Origin: Prevotella communis | GTDB lineage: Bacteria > Bacteroidota > Bacteroidia > Bacteroidales > Bacteroidaceae | Assembly: GCF_022024115.1 (NCBI RefSeq) | Contig: NZ_CP091792.1 | Coordinates: forward strand, 2,170,001-2,234,000 | DNA: 64,000 nucleotides | Reading direction: 5' to 3' | Shown here: in pieces, positions 8,119-15,344 of the stretch | How positions within the stretch are numbered: position 1 is the first letter of the stretch | How the letters are laid out: each line of letters begins with the position of its first letter | Position numbers and translations under genes: made by a program | The notes under the pieces: generated by a model | Seen by the model: the letters and a program-made list of their open reading frames with translations, nothing else | The model's database searches: none | Told to the model about the DNA's origin: nothing

Positions 8119-8223
8119 TATCTTTGTACCGTACAAAGGTACAAAGAGTTCTTTCACAGACTGAGACACCGAGACAAGCCAAGCCGACAAGGGCGCGCCG
8201 TGAAACATCGAGCGCGTGAAACA
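7627..8223. repeat. Eight half-parS-like 9-mers (TGTTTCACG)
   Basis: Exact TGTTTCACG occurs at 7701, 7872, 7905 and 8030. Its complement CGTGAAACA is at 8199 and 8215. One-base variants are TGTTCCACG at 7627 and TGTGAAACA at 7645. The 8-mer TGTTTCAC is one half of the bacterial parS palindrome (consensus TGTTNCACGTGAAACA). No full palindrome is present. The left copies face right and the right copies face left. Confidence 0.65.
8119..8146 (+). promoter_or_regulatory. Promoter with overlapping operator for the plus-strand block
   Basis: TATCTTTG (8119-8126) is a -7 box. It overlaps a perfect inverted repeat, CTTTGTAC (8122-8129) and GTACAAAG (8131-8138) around one base. A third GTACAAAG follows directly (8139-8146). 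A repressor bound here would block the promoter. It lies 176 bp ahead of the 8302 gene. Confidence 0.55.
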
Positions 8224-8301
8224 TATTTAGTATTAACCCAAAGGGCCGAGCGTCAGGACGACCGCCAGCCGAAAGGCCGGAAAGCACCACGCACGAAGAC
8301 T

Positions 8302-8877
8302 ATGGCAATAAAGAACATGACCGCCGAGATTGCAAACGAAGTCAAGAACGTGAAGGGCGCAACCCGCAACACAATCGAAGACACAGTGAAGAACGCCGAA
8401 GCAATGGAAGGCAAGCAGGAACGAGTGAAGAGCGAACTCGCCAAGGCTTACGAACGAGCCGAAGCCGCCGCCGCCGCTCTCTTCCGTGAGAGTTATCTCT
8501 CACAAGTTCAGAACATGATGGCCGAGTGCATCACGAAAGCGATTGCAGACGAAGCCGAGAACATGACGAAGCGCGAACTCGCCGCCGAGTCGAAGACTCT
8601 CACACAGATTATCAACGAAGGCAAGGCCGAGAGTAAGGGCTTCACGGTTCGTTTTAGCGACACCGAGAAAAACGGTATTATCGAAGTACCCGCCGAGACG
8701 CTGCACGAGATGTTCGCCGCCGCCAAGCAGTCAATGCTGAAAGTGAAGATTGCCGAGCGCGAGCGCAAAGCCGCCGAAGCCGCCGCCGCCGAAGCCAATC
8801 GCATCGAACTCGCCGCCTCAATTGGCGTAACTCCCGAGATGCTGGCACAATTGAAGGAACTGGGCGTTATCAAGTAA
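8302..8877 (+). CDS. Ala/Glu/Lys-rich coiled-coil protein (191 aa), unknown
   Basis: The start MAIKNMTAEIAN at 8302 is preferred; the open frame extends back to 8065, but that part overlaps the promoter and parS-like half-sites and has a poor composition. The protein is almost wholly helical, with Ala-rich charged heptads (RAEAAAAALFRES, then ERKAAEAAAAEANRIELAAS). It ends in a small domain-like segment, IGVTPEMLAQLKELGVIK. It is the first gene right of the putative origin and has its own terminator, so a partition or structural DNA-binding role is possible but unproven. Codon usage is richer in GCC than that of the array genes. Confidence 0.65.
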   Translation: MAIKNMTAEIANEVKNVKGATRNTIEDTVKNAEAMEGKQERVKSELAKAYERAEAAAAALFRESYLSQVQNMMAECITKAIADEAENMTKRELAAESKTLTQIINEGKAESKGFTVRFSDTEKNGIIEVPAETLHEMFAAAKQSMLKVKIAERERKAAEAAAAEANRIELAASIGVTPEMLAQLKELGVIK

Positions 8878-8903
8878 GAGAGCGCCGACACCAAGCAGGA
8901 AAG

Positions 8904-8928
8904 AACCCGCCGCCGAGCGGGTTTTTTC
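8904..8928 (+). terminator. Intrinsic terminator after the 8302 gene
   Basis: AACCCGC (8904-8910) pairs with GCGGGTT (8917-8923), followed by a T-rich run. It ends the transcript of the coiled-coil gene 27 bp after its stop. Confidence 0.85.
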
Positions 8929-8939
8929 TTGCCCTTTTG

Positions 8940-9240
8940 TCTCGTGTTTCAAGTTCGCTTATCCGTACATCAGGCGTGACAAGTGCCTGACACTCTTCGA
9001 GAGTGAGCCGAGAGTCAAGCGAACGAACGAGCCGAACGACCGAACGAGTCGAACGGTTCGCGGTTCTTTTTGAAGTAGTCGGACCGACTGACAGCCGACG
9101 AAGAAACGCGCCAGCGGTGCGCGAGTCTCAGCGAAGGAAAGTAAAACCTTCGGACTGGCCTAAATGCCAGCAGTCTGAAACAAGCAAGCGCAGATCTGAC
9201 GGGAGTACGATGGAGCGAGAGAGAAATCTCTCGCTTTTTT
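8940..9240 (+). ncRNA. Candidate structured RNA with its own terminator
   Basis: No convincing ORF; the open frame at 9003 translates to a Ser/Arg/Thr-rich stretch unlike its neighbours. The strand holds repeated (C)GAACGA units near 9020-9056, a hairpin CGGACTGGC/GCCAGCAGTCTG near 9150-9177, and a near-perfect terminator: GCGAGAGA (9215-9222), loop GAAA, TCTCTCGC (9227-9234), then six T. A terminator following non-coding sequence suggests a discrete small RNA. No promoter box was found, so the 5' end is unknown. Confidence 0.4.
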
Positions 9241-9597
9241 GTGCTCTCTTCTGCGTGAAAACAACCGCGAAGAAATCATATTCTTTATTCCTGGCCACTT
9301 GGAATTGGCGGGTGGTTCCCGCTGAAAGTACGATGGTGTAGGCTTAATTCACTTTGCCGAACCTCGTGGGCGAACGAGCCGAGCGAACAAAGTACGACAG
9401 TACGATGAACGAGCGGAGCGAACGACCGGCAGACAAATAAGATATTAGGAAGGTGCAAGACCTGACCATAAAGAAACATGGTTCCCGAATGATTCACAAA
9501 TCGGAAATAGCCGACGGTTGGGGCAAAGATGCCCTCGAAAGAGGAAAGTCCCAGGTGAATGAACGAAGTCGGCGAGACTACGGGAATGAGTACGATG
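9204..9597 (+). repeat. Four dispersed copies of AGTACGATG
   Basis: Exact AGTACGATG occurs at 9204, 9327, 9399 and 9589, in 390 bp of apparently non-coding DNA ahead of the gene array. The copies are often followed by GAGCG-type sequence. The remaining 9241-9654 stretch has no gene that I can support; a GTG-started 61-residue frame at 9453 is possible but weak. Confidence 0.5.
9215..9240 (+). terminator. Strong intrinsic terminator
   Basis: An 8-bp perfect stem GCGAGAGA/TCTCTCGC with a GAAA loop and a T6 tail. The sequence upstream of it does not code for an obvious protein. Confidence 0.85.
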
Positions 9598-9654
9598 TCC
9601 GAGCGATCGGCGCGCTGCTCATTCCTTCTATTGTTTAACCAAACTACAAGAATT

Positions 9655-9915
9655 ATGATTACGTTAGAGAAAAATCCATTGAAGAAAGAGTTGTTTACGA
9701 TGGCCGAGAATCTTGAAATGGGATTCATCAGCCCTCTGGAGTTCCTTTTGCAGTACGGTGACATTCTTCGTGCGTTAGGTGCTGAGAAATGTCTGAACGA
9801 TAAGATGTCCGAGATTCTTGAACCGTTAGCGACAAGCATTGCCGCCATGGTGAAGAAAGGAAACGTGAACAACAATCAGATTGAGAACTTTGGAAGCCCT
9901 GCTTTCCAAGATTAG
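9655..9915 (+). CDS. Small unknown protein (86 aa), array gene 1
   Basis: The start [14 protein letters not shown] at 9655 is set by the array's upstream signature AACCAAAC-tacaagaatt-ATG; the longer open frame upstream is non-coding in style. The protein is helical with a hydrophobic middle ([20 protein letters not shown]) and no motif that I recognise. It begins the run of modular boundaries; its stop TAG continues into TCTTT and a GGGCAG/CTGCCC hairpin. Confidence 0.6.
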
Positions 9916-9966
9916 TCTTTCGGGCAGTACGAATGAGCTGCCCACCACTAACCAATAAATAAGAGT
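9913..9966 (+). repeat. Boundary module 1
   Basis: TAG-TCTTT, stem GGGCAG (9922-9927)/CTGCCC (9938-9943), AACCAA, then ATG of the next gene. This copy has TCTTT in place of TCTCT. Confidence 0.65.
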
Positions 9967-10392
9967 ATGTTACAATCAGAATTTTACGACCGCACAGGCG
10001 TAACGCTCACCGCCGAAGAGTACGGTGACGTTGAGAACATTTACAATCGTGTTCAGATGGATAAAGACGAGTTCTGTAAGTTGTGGATGAAATGCCGCGA
10101 CAACAAGATTATCAAAGAGCTTGTTCAAACCTGCATGGGCTACGAGAAGAAATGCGCTGCCTCAGAGAAAGCAAACAAAGAGTTTGAGGTAACGATGGCG
10201 AAGGAGTTGGCCGCTGGCCGCAGACGATTAGAAGAACTTGGCCGGAAGGTCATCCTCTACCGCTGTGACGATTCTCGCCTCTACGATGTCTTGGAAGAAG
10301 AATTCACGCTTGACTTCATCGTGAAGGTAAAGTTAGAGGAAAATCTCGATCTTGAAGACCATGAGCGCAAGCACCTTCTCGGAAAGTTGTAG
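9967..10392 (+). CDS. Unknown helical protein (141 aa), array gene 2
   Basis: Start MLQSEFYDRTGVTLTAEEYG. Residues ~1-45 look like a small helical domain (TAEEYGDVENIYNRVQMDKDEF); residues 60-100 are a coiled coil with Cys residues. Similar short proteins are common in Bacteroidales phages and conjugative elements, but none has a known role that I can assign. Both boundaries carry the array module. Confidence 0.6.
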   Translation: MLQSEFYDRTGVTLTAEEYGDVENIYNRVQMDKDEFCKLWMKCRDNKIIKELVQTCMGYEKKCAASEKANKEFEVTMAKELAAGRRRLEELGRKVILYRCDDSRLYDVLEEEFTLDFIVKVKLEENLDLEDHERKHLLGKL

Positions 10393-10451
10393 TCTCTTCA
10401 GTCTGGCTGAACGACCAGGCCGAACGATTATTAACCAAAACTTGAAGAATT
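10390..10451 (+). repeat. Boundary module 2
   Basis: TAG-TCTCT, weak stem CTGG (10403-10406)/CCAG (10415-10418) with a possible alternative GGC/GCC pairing, AACCAA at 10433, then aagaattATG. Confidence 0.6.
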
Positions 10452-10613
10452 ATGAAGAAGATTTTTCTCCTTTGCACGAAGTATATTCTCGTGCTTGCCT
10501 GCGCTATGTTTGGTGCTCTGTCAATCATTCTCATTGAAGACCTCAATGTCGGCGGTTCCTTTGCTTTCCTTGGCATTGGTGCTGGCACTCTGATTTGGGA
10601 CGCGAAATTTTAG
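10452..10613 (+). CDS. Small membrane protein (53 aa), array gene 3
   Basis: ATG at 10452 follows the AACCAAAA-cttgaagaatt signature. The 53 residues begin MKKIFLLCTKYILVLACAMF and continue with a second hydrophobic stretch (GSFAFLGIGAGTLIW) ending DAKF. Two short membrane segments are likely, with a basic N-terminus. The gene stops at a TAG that runs into TCTCT. Function unknown. Confidence 0.6.
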   Translation: MKKIFLLCTKYILVLACAMFGALSIILIEDLNVGGSFAFLGIGAGTLIWDAKF

Positions 10614-10659
10614 TCTCTTCGGCCTGACGTGGCCGAACGATTAACCAAAGCATAAGATT
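10611..10659 (+). repeat. Boundary module 3
   Basis: TAG-TCTCT, stem CGGCC (10620-10624)/GGCCG (10631-10635), AACCAA at 10643, then ataagattATG. Confidence 0.7.
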
Positions 10660-11010
10660 ATGATTGTAACGTACAACGATTATCTTCCTCTTGATGGAGC
10701 TGGAACACTGCTTCATCCTGCCTTCAAATGGCTGAGGAAAGAGAGAACCGAAGTCTGTCACAATATCACAAAGGCAGGCAATCTCTATTACATGATGAGC
10801 GCAGGCGGTTACGTCATCCATTCTGTCGAGGTGGAGAAAATTACCAAGATAGAGTTTGGTGACATGATTGTTTCCTGTTCTCATTGCGCGAACGACCCTT
10901 ATCCTTTCTGTGCCCAGTGGAACAAAAAGGACGGTCAGCACTACATGAACCAAGGTTGCGCTGAGTTCAGCGGCATCTTGGAATCAATCAGACAATATTT
11001 GCGTAATTAG
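10660..11010 (+). CDS. Unknown protein with Cys/His cluster (116 aa), array gene 4
   Basis: Start MIVTYNDYLPLDGAGT. The middle (VCHNITKAGNLYYMMSAGGY) and the later segment VSCSHCANDPYPFCAQWNKK contain a CxxC plus another Cys and a His, which could bind zinc. The rest looks like a small beta-rich fold. No family recognised. It is followed by boundary module 4 and then by the ORF-less slot. Confidence 0.55.
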   Translation: MIVTYNDYLPLDGAGTLLHPAFKWLRKERTEVCHNITKAGNLYYMMSAGGYVIHSVEVEKITKIEFGDMIVSCSHCANDPYPFCAQWNKKDGQHYMNQGCAEFSGILESIRQYLRN

Positions 11011-11045
11011 TCTCTCGGGCCTGATGGCCCACAACAAACCACAAT
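11008..11045 (+). repeat. Boundary module 4
   Basis: TAG-TCTCTC, stem GGGCC (11017-11021)/GGCCC (11026-11030), then ACAACAAACCACAATCC instead of a clear AACCAAAC. No start codon of a convincing gene follows. Confidence 0.6.
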
Positions 11046-11561
11046 CCATCATTAGAGAGCGTGATTTGCCGCGCTGAGTTATCCGTATTTCCATCCACCC
11101 TTGAAGTGGCTCTCAGCGTCAGAAACAACAAAAGGCACTTGAAGCGTTGTGGGGCAATTGGAGAAACGCCAAATCTTTCTCCCGACAACATGGAGTGTTC
11201 GCTGCTTGAAATCTCACGTCAGCAGTTGCCAACCAAGTGGGCGCGAAAGGTTCAGATGTCGTAATAACCGAGGCCAGTTCTCCACCGTGTACCGACCTAA
11301 AACCACGCGGTGCGGTCCTGTGACACAAGTACGAAGTACAAGATGTTGTGCGGCAGGCGCGGAAAGAAAACCGTTCAAACACGTCGAAGCCGCTCAGGGA
11401 CGTAAAGGCAGCGGGGGCAAGTAACGGCCTACTGAGTAACATTGGCTGATAAAGGAAAGCAGCGCAGTCCACCGAGCGTCAAGGGAGCGGATGCGGAAGA
11501 CCACAACTTCCAAAGAAAAACAAAGGCTACCGTTGGACGATAACGTCAAAGCGTAACAATC
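11046..11561 (+). ncRNA. ORF-less array slot, candidate structured RNA
   Basis: About 515 bp lie between two boundary modules but carry no ORF like the neighbours. The longest frames give Arg/Cys-rich, biased peptides and need GTG or TTG starts. The DNA has several short self-complementary stretches (for example GCTGAG near 11073 with CTCAGC near 11112). It occupies a gene position in the array, so it could specify a non-coding RNA or be a decayed gene. No RNA family was recognised. Confidence 0.35.
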
Positions 11562-11622
11562 TGAGTCTCTCTGACAGGGCGGTGACGATCGCCTTGTCAC
11601 TACTAACCAAACTCACGAGATT
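11562..11622 (+). repeat. Boundary module 5
   Basis: TGA-GTCTCTCT, stem GACAGGGC (11573-11580)/GCCTTGTC (11591-11598) with one G-T pair, then AACCAAAC-tcacgagatt-ATG. The TGA is not the end of a visible ORF. Confidence 0.65.
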
Positions 11623-12141
11623 ATGGCAAAGTTAAACGTCTATTCCTTCGCAGACTACAACGCTGTCCGTTTCCTCGCTCATGACGTGAAAGACGGCAAC
11701 AGTCGTAGCATCTGCAGGGCAGCGCAACTCATGGCACACCTCGTGTCGGTTATCTCTGACGAGAACAGCATCCTCGTGCCTATGCCTGGCCGAACGGGTG
11801 CCGCTCTTTACACAAAACTTCTCGCTGAGAAAATCTCTGAGCTGACCGGCATCGCGTGTCTCGACTGCCTTGGCTGTAAGCCACACATGACTCAGTACTA
11901 CAGGAAGCGCAAGTACGGCATCCGCAAGATGTCGCTCCTTCACCTCTTCCTGACCTCTGACGTGCCGAGCGACTGTCATCCCATTCTCATTGACAATGTT
12001 CTCGACACAGGAACGACGGCTGTTTCTGCCCTCAATGCGCTCAATGTCTCTGCCGACTGCGTAGTGCTGGGCAACACAGACAACTTCCGTCTTTTCAACT
12101 ATCCCATTTCTTTCTTCGAACACAGTCTCTCGAGAGCGTGA
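11623..12141 (+). CDS. Phosphoribosyltransferase-fold protein (172 aa)
   Basis: Residues ~122-137 read HPILIDNVLDTGTTAVSA, the PRPP-binding loop of type I phosphoribosyltransferases (hydrophobic strand, two acidic-type positions, then D-T-G-T-T). An upstream strand and loop, ILVPMPGRTGAALYT, fits the pyrophosphate loop of ComF-like members. Such an enzyme would use PRPP for base salvage or for another transfer. The usual second Asp of the motif is Asn here (IDNVLDTG), so activity is uncertain. Start set by AACCAAAC-tcacgagatt-ATG. Confidence 0.75.
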   Translation: MAKLNVYSFADYNAVRFLAHDVKDGNSRSICRAAQLMAHLVSVISDENSILVPMPGRTGAALYTKLLAEKISELTGIACLDCLGCKPHMTQYYRKRKYGIRKMSLLHLFLTSDVPSDCHPILIDNVLDTGTTAVSALNALNVSADCVVLGNTDNFRLFNYPISFFEHSLSRA

Positions 12142-12190
12142 GCAATCGCGCCCTCACAATTTTTGTTTCACCCTTAAAAAAATAAAGATT

Positions 12191-12433
12191 ATGAGGTATT
12201 CTTGCGATTACTACAAAGCAATTGTGACGCTGAAGAACGGCGCACACAAACTGATTCGTGTTTCTTACAGAATGGTGGCCCACCTGAACGCCAAGTTCCA
12301 GGAGGTGAAGCGTAGCATCTTCAATGACATCGTGACCGTGGAAATCTGCGGCCAGCAACTCTGCATCAACGACATTTTGAAGTGCAAGTTCATCAACGAG
12401 CGCACTCACGAGGAACTGCTCACGCTCGCTTAG
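12191..12433 (+). CDS. Small unknown protein (80 aa)
   Basis: MRYSCDYYKAIVTLKNGAHK suggests a small beta-rich fold. The leader ahead of this gene is the one clear exception in the array: it lacks AGTCTCT-hairpin-AACCAA and instead has CAATTTTTGTTTCACCC and an A-run before aagattATG. The 3' boundary is standard. No family recognised. Confidence 0.55.
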   Translation: MRYSCDYYKAIVTLKNGAHKLIRVSYRMVAHLNAKFQEVKRSIFNDIVTVEICGQQLCINDILKCKFINERTHEELLTLA

Positions 12434-12487
12434 TCTCTTTGGTTGTGAAGCGAACTTCACAACCGCAACCAACCAATCCCAAATGAT
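12431..12487 (+). repeat. Boundary module 6
   Basis: TAG-TCTCTTT, perfect 10-bp stem GGTTGTGAAG (12441-12450)/CTTCACAACC (12455-12464) with a CGAA tetraloop, AACCAACCAA, then gatATG. Confidence 0.8.
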
Positions 12488-12703
12488 ATGAAATCAATAT
12501 GGCGCACAGAATTTCGTGGCACGAAGATTCTCTTCATGTCTAACGTGACGAGGTGGCTTGTTGTGACCGAGAAGGAGTACGGCATCACCATTGAGCCGAC
12601 AGGCTTGCAGGATGATGTCTTTGGCCGTCAGGTCTTCCACAACTCCCATCAGAAGCTGTTCCACTCTCTGGCCGCTCTCCGCAAGTGGCTCAGAAAGCAG
12701 TAG
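12488..12703 (+). CDS. Small unknown protein (71 aa)
   Basis: MKSIWRTEFRGTKILFMSNV followed by a short sheet-like body and a basic C-terminal helix (FHSLAALRKWLRKQ). It has the same style as the small proteins at 2395 and 14002. Flanked by modules on both sides. Function unknown. Confidence 0.55.
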   Translation: MKSIWRTEFRGTKILFMSNVTRWLVVTEKEYGITIEPTGLQDDVFGRQVFHNSHQKLFHSLAALRKWLRKQ

Positions 12704-12761
12704 TCTCTAAACCTGCCGATATCGGTGGGTTCTATGTCTAACCACTTAAACTACAAAGATT
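12701..12761 (+). repeat. Boundary module 7
   Basis: TAG-TCTCTAA, an imperfect palindrome AACC-T-GCCGAT (12710-12720)/ATCGGTGGGTT (12721-12731), TAACCA, then ctacaaagattATG. Confidence 0.65.
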
Positions 12762-13358
12762 ATGAAGGATTTACAGAAAATGCGTGACGAGTTCGAGAAG
12801 AAGATCGAGCGCGAGAGGATTGCCAACAATCTTGAAGAACGCTTCGGCGTTGAGTTCTATGTCTTCGAGCGTTTCCGCGCGAATGGCCTGCGCATCTTGG
12901 CGCATAATGACAACTTCCGCGACGAGACAATCAGCCTTGCATTGGCGAAGCAGCTGCTCGAAGAGTTTCCTGCCGATGAACGACTGTTGCTCAACGCAAC
13001 GGCAAGCGGTCAGAAAGACGAGGTTCACGGATTCTATCATCTGTGTGCAGACCGTGGCTTCACTGCCCAGTTCACTTCTCTCAAAGTGCATTGGCTCCAC
13101 AAAGGCAACGAGTACGCTTTCCACCTGCACATCGACGGCAATGAAGTGCTGGAGCAGTTCTTCACTCCGTCAACAAGAAGGATGGATAGCTCAGAACGCG
13201 ACACCTACAAGCCCACTTATCGCGGCCACATTCTCCGTGAGAAGGATTTGCCAATCATGCGCTTCAAGTGTTCTCACATCTCTTACTCTGGTGGCCATCT
13301 TGCAGCCACCGACCTCGCCGTCATCGACGAAATCATCAGCGCCATCAAGAACGCTTAG
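12762..13358 (+). CDS. Unknown protein (198 aa)
   Basis: The N-terminal ~45 residues form a charged helix (MRDEFEKKIERERIANNLEE). The rest is a mixed fold with several His residues (VHWLHKGNEYAFHLHIDGNE). It has no signal peptide, membrane segment or recognised catalytic motif. A second frame on the same strand is nearly as long but is biased in Ser/Arg and starts later; the ATG at 12762 carries the array leader (AACC ... aagattATG). Confidence 0.6.
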   Translation: MKDLQKMRDEFEKKIERERIANNLEERFGVEFYVFERFRANGLRILAHNDNFRDETISLALAKQLLEEFPADERLLLNATASGQKDEVHGFYHLCADRGFTAQFTSLKVHWLHKGNEYAFHLHIDGNEVLEQFFTPSTRRMDSSERDTYKPTYRGHILREKDLPIMRFKCSHISYSGGHLAATDLAVIDEIISAIKNA

Positions 13359-13419
13359 TCTCATGAGGCTGTGAACGACTGACACGGCCTCGCTCATTAA
13401 CCCTAAAAACTACAAGAAT
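13356..13419 (+). repeat. Boundary module 8
   Basis: TAG-TCTCAT, stem GAGGCTGTG (13365-13373)/CACGGCCTC (13383-13391) with one G-T pair, TTAACCC, then ctacaagaatATG. Confidence 0.7.
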
Positions 13420-13953
13420 ATGGAAGAAAGAATTGAGAAGCAGCACAGCATCTGTCTCACCGAGGTCTTCAACAGCCGCGACGAGTTGCAGATGAACGAG
13501 AACGAATGCGCCTATTACAAAGACGAGTTCGCTGAGATCAAGAAGGCCATGGTGAAAGAGTTACTGCCTGTGCGTGGTAACTTTGGGACTTTCTGCCCAC
13601 ACCTTCAGTTTGTCACACTCGACGCTCTGCGTCCCGAGGACTGGCCGAACAACATTGCTCAGAACAGCATCTATCTCTATTTCGAGATTGACTTGAAGAG
13701 CAAGACTTTCGAAGTTGCACAATGCGGTCACATCTGGCTCAGCAAGCACGACCAGGACAAATCCTATCTCGCCATGTGTTCCATGAAGAAAGCCCACCAG
13801 CATTTGGGCGGCAAATGGCTTCGCAAGAGCAAGTACAAGGACGCGAACGACCTCACGGCCAAAGTCAAGAAGTTCTACGATTCTGTCATGGAAAACGTGA
13901 CCAAGGCCACCGGCGGCTATCCGTACAAGAAGATGCTCATTGACATCTATTAG
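13420..13953 (+). CDS. Unknown protein (177 aa)
   Basis: MEERIEKQHSICLTEVFNSR opens a mixed alpha/beta protein. Residues ~85-110 (IYLYFEIDLKSKTFEVAQCG) look like two beta strands, and the C-terminal third is basic (WLRKSKYKDANDLTAKVKKF). No family recognised. Both ends carry the module. Confidence 0.6.
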   Translation: MEERIEKQHSICLTEVFNSRDELQMNENECAYYKDEFAEIKKAMVKELLPVRGNFGTFCPHLQFVTLDALRPEDWPNNIAQNSIYLYFEIDLKSKTFEVAQCGHIWLSKHDQDKSYLAMCSMKKAHQHLGGKWLRKSKYKDANDLTAKVKKFYDSVMENVTKATGGYPYKKMLIDIY

Positions 13954-14001
13954 TCTCTAAGGGCGCGCCATGCGCCCACCATTAACCAAACTCTGAATGA
14001 T
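13951..14001 (+). repeat. Boundary module 9
   Basis: TAG-TCTCTAA, stem GGGCGC (13961-13966)/GCGCCC (13972-13977), TTAACCAAAC, then tctgaatgatATG. Confidence 0.75.
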
Positions 14002-14172
14002 ATGATTAAGTACAAAGGTTATTCTATTTGGAACGAGCCTACACCGTCAGGCCGTCCGAATTGGAAAGTTGGCACAGTCCAAAACGATGGAAAGATGTTA
14101 GTCCATGCGTCCGGCTACGGAAGCTGCCTGACTGCGAAACGCGCTGCCGATGGTCACTTTGGCCGTCTCTGA
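14002..14172 (+). CDS. Small unknown protein (56 aa)
   Basis: ATG at 14002 follows AACCAAAC-tctgaatgat. The product starts MIKYKGYSIWNEPTPSGRPN and ends AADGHFGRL; it looks like a compact beta-hairpin-plus-helix protein. It is too short for most ORF filters but has perfect array boundaries on both sides. The stop is TGA, and GTCTC follows immediately, showing that the conserved sequence is AGTCTC and not a particular stop codon. Confidence 0.6.
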   Translation: MIKYKGYSIWNEPTPSGRPNWKVGTVQNDGKMLVHASGYGSCLTAKRAADGHFGRL

Positions 14173-14233
14173 GTCTCACCACCATTTCGTGCACATCCAC
14201 GAAATGGTGCTCACAACCAATCCATTTTAGAAT
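14170..14233 (+). repeat. Boundary module 10
   Basis: TGA-GTCTC, perfect 12-bp stem CACCATTTCGTG (14180-14191)/CACGAAATGGTG (14198-14209), AACCAA, then agaatATG. It is the longest hairpin of the set. Confidence 0.8.
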
Positions 14234-15289
14234 ATGAAACACGAAGATTACAGAATCCGCTACAATGAAATCATGTTCGACGAACGCGACATGATTAAGA
14301 AGTTCTTGGAGAAGACAGCCGACATCCGCTACGGTAATCAGATGTTTGAGTACACGCTGGAGCCAATGGTGGAAGTTATCTCTGTCACAGGACTGAGAGT
14401 GAAGGTGCGCGAAGTCGTTCTCAATGATGATGGCGACGTGACTTTCCTCGTCTATCCCTACAAGACCTCAACGATGGAACGCTGGGAGTGCTCGAACTTC
14501 GCCCTGGGCGAACTGTCTAAGATTATCGACGCTCTACCCGAGGCTGACGACTTCATCTATAAAGATGCTCAGCACGACCTTCGTATGCTCTGCCGTCAGT
14601 GTGATGACAACACCATCGACCTCGAAGAGTGTCCTTTCTCGTGGAAGAGCGGCAACTCTACATTCACGGTGCATACCGTCTTTGTGGATGCTGCAGACGA
14701 TAAACTCAACTACGAGATTTGCGAGCAGTCGCCTACGGTTCCCGACCCTCAGAAGAACGGTTGGGGCGTGTGGGAAGAGCTGTCTGCCGACAATGCCAAG
14801 GCTCTCGCTCGTCACATCAAGCGCCATTTCCTGCGAGATACCAAAGAGTACAAGCAACTCAGAAATCTCCTGCTGGAGCATGGACGGCCTGATGTCAGCA
14901 AGGACCAGCACTATTTCCTGTGGTCAGAAGACAATATCCCAAGCGTCTCTATCAACTACCAAGGCGTAGAGTTCGCCGTTGTCGAGGTGTTCCTCAATGT
15001 CGAAGAGGGTAGTATGTTCATCTATACGCATCCCGTAGAGAGTCGTATAGGCAACGAGTACACCTTCCACGAGCACGACCTCACGGCCAAGGAGTTGAAT
15101 CCTGTCCTCGAAGCGATCGAGCAGTTCCTCAAAAGCAAGAAGTCTATGGAGATTCGTATCTCTGAGGTACGCTCACGCACTATCACTGTGCCCACCGACG
15201 ACTTCGACGAAGCCAAGCGTCTTGCCAAGGAGATTCTTCTCAAAGAGCCGCTATGCGAAGCCGACTCAGACGGCATCGAGTTCTCTTAG
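14234..15289 (+). CDS. Unknown protein (351 aa), largest array gene
   Basis: The protein seems to hold two related halves. Each has a beta-rich stretch (VSVTGLRVKVREVVLNDDGD near 50; SVSINYQGVEFAVVEVFLNV near 240) followed by a helix after a TAKELNPVLEAI or ALGELSKIIDAL type segment. This suggests an internal duplication. No catalytic residues are evident and no family was recognised. Array modules lie on both sides. Confidence 0.6.
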   Translation: MKHEDYRIRYNEIMFDERDMIKKFLEKTADIRYGNQMFEYTLEPMVEVISVTGLRVKVREVVLNDDGDVTFLVYPYKTSTMERWECSNFALGELSKIIDALPEADDFIYKDAQHDLRMLCRQCDDNTIDLEECPFSWKSGNSTFTVHTVFVDAADDKLNYEICEQSPTVPDPQKNGWGVWEELSADNAKALARHIKRHFLRDTKEYKQLRNLLLEHGRPDVSKDQHYFLWSEDNIPSVSINYQGVEFAVVEVFLNVEEGSMFIYTHPVESRIGNEYTFHEHDLTAKELNPVLEAIEQFLKSKKSMEIRISEVRSRTITVPTDDFDEAKRLAKEILLKEPLCEADSDGIEFS

Positions 15290-15344
15290 TCTCTATGCGC
15301 CTCGTGGTTCTGCCACGAGGACCTACAAACCAACCCAAACGAAT
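15287..15344 (+). repeat. Boundary module 11
   Basis: TAG-TCTCTATG, stem CCTCGTGG (15300-15307)/CCACGAGG (15313-15320) with loop TTCTG, ACCAACCCAAAC, then gaatATG. Confidence 0.8.

Noticed and set aside
9003..9341. Plus-strand open frame of 112 codons
   Set aside because: It runs through a strong terminator at 9215-9240 and has a Ser/Arg/Thr-biased product.
9530..9560. GAGGAAAGTCC, a motif found in RNase P RNA
   Set aside because: Only this short string matches; the rest of the RNase P core, including the 3' conserved part, was not found nearby.
11061..11424. Two overlapping frames in the ORF-less array slot
   Set aside because: They need GTG or TTG starts, give Arg/Cys-biased peptides and lack the AACCAA-ATG leader used by array genes.
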